Shown in pieces: positions 62,405 through 64,000 of a DNA stretch of 64,000 bases. Numbering within the stretch: the first letter of the stretch is position 1; each line of letters starts with the position of its first letter. The notes beneath the pieces were generated by a model. It did no database searches and had not been told where the DNA came from. It saw only the letters and a list, made by a program, of their open reading frames with translations. Source of the DNA: Vicinamibacterales bacterium (GTDB lineage Bacteria; Acidobacteriota; Vicinamibacteria; Vicinamibacterales; UBA8438); assembly GCA_958296065.1 (NCBI GenBank), contig CATQHX010000020.1:1-64000 (forward strand), written 5' to 3'. The position numbers were made by a program, and so were the translations under genes.

Positions 62405-63415
62405 ATGCGGCGGGCGTGCTCGATGACGGCAGTGGCGCTGGCGCTCGGCGTGGCGCTGATTCCGGGGTTGCCGGCGGCAGCGGCGGCGCAATCCGCGGCC
62501 GCGGAGAACCCGGAGACCGCGGCGGCTGACTGGGACGTTCCCCGCACCCCGTGGGGCGCGCCCGACCTGCAGGGCGTCTGGGACTACCGGACGATGACCC
62601 CGCTGCAGCGCCCCCGAGAGCTCGCCGGCAAGGAGACGCTGACCGCCGAGGAAGCGGCGGCGTACGAGCAGCGGGAGAACGAGCGGCTGGACGACTACGA
62701 CCGCTCCCCCAGCGTGCACGCCAAGTGGTGGCTCGACTACGGGCGCGCGCTGACCGGGGACCGCCGGACGGCGCTGATCGTGGATCCGCCCGACGGCCGG
62801 CTCCCCGCGGTGACCGAGGACGCGCGGGAGCGTGCCGCGGCGCGGTCCGAGCGGCGCCGCCTGTACGGTGGGGACGCGGTGGAGTACCGCGGGCTGACCG
62901 AGCGCTGCATCACGTTCGGCATGCCGCGACTCCCGGGCGCCTACAACAACAACTTTCAAATCCTGCAGACGCCGACCCACGTGGCAATCGTCTCTGAGAT
63001 GATCCACGACGCGCGCATCGTCCCGCTGGACGGCCGGCCGCATCTGTCGGCGGACCTGCCGCAGTGGCACGGCGACTCGCGCGGGTACTACGAGGGCGAC
63101 ACCCTGGTGGTGGAGACCGTCAACTTCTCGCCGAAGAGCGCCTTCCGGGGCTCCACCGAGAAGTTGCGGCTGGTGGAACGGTTCACCCGCGTCGGCCCGG
63201 ACACGACCCACTACGAGGTCACGATGTCGGATCCGGCCACCTGGACGAGCGCGTGGACCGCGCTGGTCCCGATGACGAAGACCGACCCCGACCAGGTGCT
63301 CTACGAGTACGCCTGCCACGAGGGCAACCTCGGGCTGCGGAACATCCTGCACAACGCGCGGTACGAGGAAGATCCCGATTACGCGGACAAGCTGCCGGCG
63401 CCCGGGCAGAACTGA
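62405..63415 (+). CDS. Secreted protein of unknown TPLQRP family, copy 2
   Basis: 336 residues; AGGAGG lies just before ATG 62405. Signal peptide AVALALGVALIPGLPAAAAA. Same conserved blocks as the copy at 53072: GAPDLQGVWDYRTMTPLQRP, KWWLDYGRALTGDRRTALIV, DPPDGRLPAVTED, AYNNNFQILQTPTHVAIVSE, MIHDARIVPLDGRPHLSADL, GDSRGYYEGDTLVVETVNFS, YACHEGNLGLRNILHNARYE. The gene is followed 34 bases on by the PSCyt1-type cytochrome gene, so the pair may be co-transcribed, the only functional hint for the family in this window. Confidence 0.82.
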   Translation: MRRACSMTAVALALGVALIPGLPAAAAAQSAAAENPETAAADWDVPRTPWGAPDLQGVWDYRTMTPLQRPRELAGKETLTAEEAAAYEQRENERLDDYDRSPSVHAKWWLDYGRALTGDRRTALIVDPPDGRLPAVTEDARERAAARSERRRLYGGDAVEYRGLTERCITFGMPRLPGAYNNNFQILQTPTHVAIVSEMIHDARIVPLDGRPHLSADLPQWHGDSRGYYEGDTLVVETVNFSPKSAFRGSTEKLRLVERFTRVGPDTTHYEVTMSDPATWTSAWTALVPMTKTDPDQVLYEYACHEGNLGLRNILHNARYEEDPDYADKLPAPGQN

Positions 63416-63449
63416 CGGGCCGCGGCGGAACCAACGGAGCGACGACACG

Positions 63450-64000
63450 ATGCGCAGCGCAAGACCATCCGTCCTGTTCGGCGTGACACTCGCAGCCGTC
63501 CTGGGCCTGGCGGCGACCGCCGGCGCCCAGAACGAGCCGATCAACTTCACCGACCACATCCGCCCGATCATGGAGCGGGCCTGCTGGAACTGCCACGGCG
63601 AGGCGGCCCAGCTCTCCGACCTGGATCTGAGCTCGCGCGAGGGCGCGCTCGAGGGCGGCACGAAGGGTCCGGCCATCGTGCCCGGACGGGCCGAGGACAG
63701 CCGCATGTTCCGGATGGTGGCCGGCCTCGACCAGCCGTTCATGCCGATGAGCGGCGATGCGCTGTCCGACGCGGAGCTCGCCGCGGTCCGCACCTGGATC
63801 GACGACGGCGCGCACTGGGACACCGGCGAGGTGACGGCCGCCGCCGACGCGCTGGCCGCGCTCGAGAACGACGAGTTGCCGCCGGGCGCCCGCGACTACT
63901 GGGCGTTCCGGCATCCACAGCAGGCGCCGGTGCCGGCCTCGCGGGAGTTCGACCACCCGGTCGACCGGTTCCTGGAGGCATCGCGCAAGGACGCCGGCCT
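63450..64000 (+). CDS. PSCyt1/DUF1549-type secreted cytochrome (3' end outside window)
   Basis: 183 codons to the window edge. Signal peptide SVLFGVTLAAVLGLAATAGA, then a cytochrome C planctomycete-type domain with INFTDHIRPIMERACWNCHG (CWNCH haem site), SDLDLSSREGALEGGTKGPA, IVPGRAEDSRMFRMVAGLD, MPMSGDALSDAELAAVRTWI and DDGAHWD. The next stretch (YWAFRHPQQAPVP, HPVDRFLEA) is the usual entry into DUF1549. A DUF1553 domain and a DUF1501 neighbour would be expected beyond the edge. Confidence 0.88.
   Translation, partial: MRSARPSVLFGVTLAAVLGLAATAGAQNEPINFTDHIRPIMERACWNCHGEAAQLSDLDLSSREGALEGGTKGPAIVPGRAEDSRMFRMVAGLDQPFMPMSGDALSDAELAAVRTWIDDGAHWDTGEVTAAADALAALENDELPPGARDYWAFRHPQQAPVPASREFDHPVDRFLEASRKDAG

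Noticed and set aside
1..64000. rRNA or tRNA genes
   Set aside because: No recognisable rRNA blocks or tRNA cloverleaf with GTTCRA-type arms were noticed by eye; a covariance-model scan would be needed to exclude them.

Overview
This 64 kb window is a piece of a GC-rich bacterial chromosome that looks like an Acidobacteriota genome, most likely of the Vicinamibacteria type. The basis is gene content and not a marker gene: secreted DUF1552 plus DUF1592-type cytochrome pairs, several PQQ-type quinoproteins, secreted ankyrin-repeat proteins, CarboxypepD_reg domains grafted onto other proteins, DUF2911, a PSCyt1/DUF1549-type cytochrome, and two copies of a secreted family with a TPLQRP motif. I saw no rRNA, tRNA or CRISPR array. 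Many starts are GTG and many gene pairs overlap by ATGA, which suggests translational coupling.

Layout. 0-11 kb: a DUF1592-type cytochrome cut by the window edge, DUF2911, a haem-containing Vgb-like propeller, a small-ORF/nucleotidyltransferase pair, then a block of ankyrin protein, DUF1552 and DUF1592 protein on the minus strand. 11-22.7 kb: a Tat-exported GMC oxidoreductase with its small subunit, a broken VapBC45-like toxin-antitoxin locus, a metallophosphoesterase, quinoprotein genes, a cyclophilin-like protein, an ATPase remnant and a PDZ protein. 22.8-36 kb: a molybdenum hydroxylase of the CoxL form II (AYRGAGR) type whose medium and large subunits sit on one side of a cobalamin uptake and salvage cluster (btuD, btuC, btuB behind a cobalamin riboswitch, cobO, btuF, a urate hydroxylase-like membrane protein, cbiB, cbiZ) and whose [2Fe-2S] subunit sits on the other side. 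36.3-37.1 kb: a HicBA module with a fused extra domain in the antitoxin. 37.3-45.3 kb: a second ankyrin/DUF1552/DUF1592 block and a second quinoprotein. 45.4-51.3 kb: a decayed accessory region with a shortened antiporter, an S24 peptidase without its DNA-binding domain, a coiled-coil protein with 54-bp repeats, clusters of a TTATG-containing repeat around a HAD hydrolase, an outer-membrane protein pseudogene, an IS21 relic, a DUF5372/HTH cassette and an ATPase relic. 51.4-53 kb: HipBA preceded by three evenly spaced operator palindromes. 53-64 kb: two members of the TPLQRP family, a second small-ORF/nucleotidyltransferase pair, an amino-acid permease, an exported amidohydrolase, a third quinoprotein, a Tat-exported cyclase, an antitoxin relic and the start of a PSCyt1 cytochrome gene.

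How it fits together: most of the core genes encode exported oxidative or hydrolytic enzymes and cytochromes, consistent with a heterotroph that oxidises alcohols, sugars or aldehydes in the periplasm. Corrinoid is scavenged from outside (receptor, transporter, amidohydrolase, adenosyltransferase) and not made de novo as far as this window shows. The strongest leads for undescribed biology are the twice-repeated ankyrin/DUF1552/DUF1592 block, the split molybdenum hydroxylase around the corrinoid cluster, the two small-ORF/nucleotidyltransferase pairs, the HTH-fused HicB, and the TTATG-repeat cassette region. Several indels here lie in or beside short homopolymers, so sequencing error must be separated from real decay.
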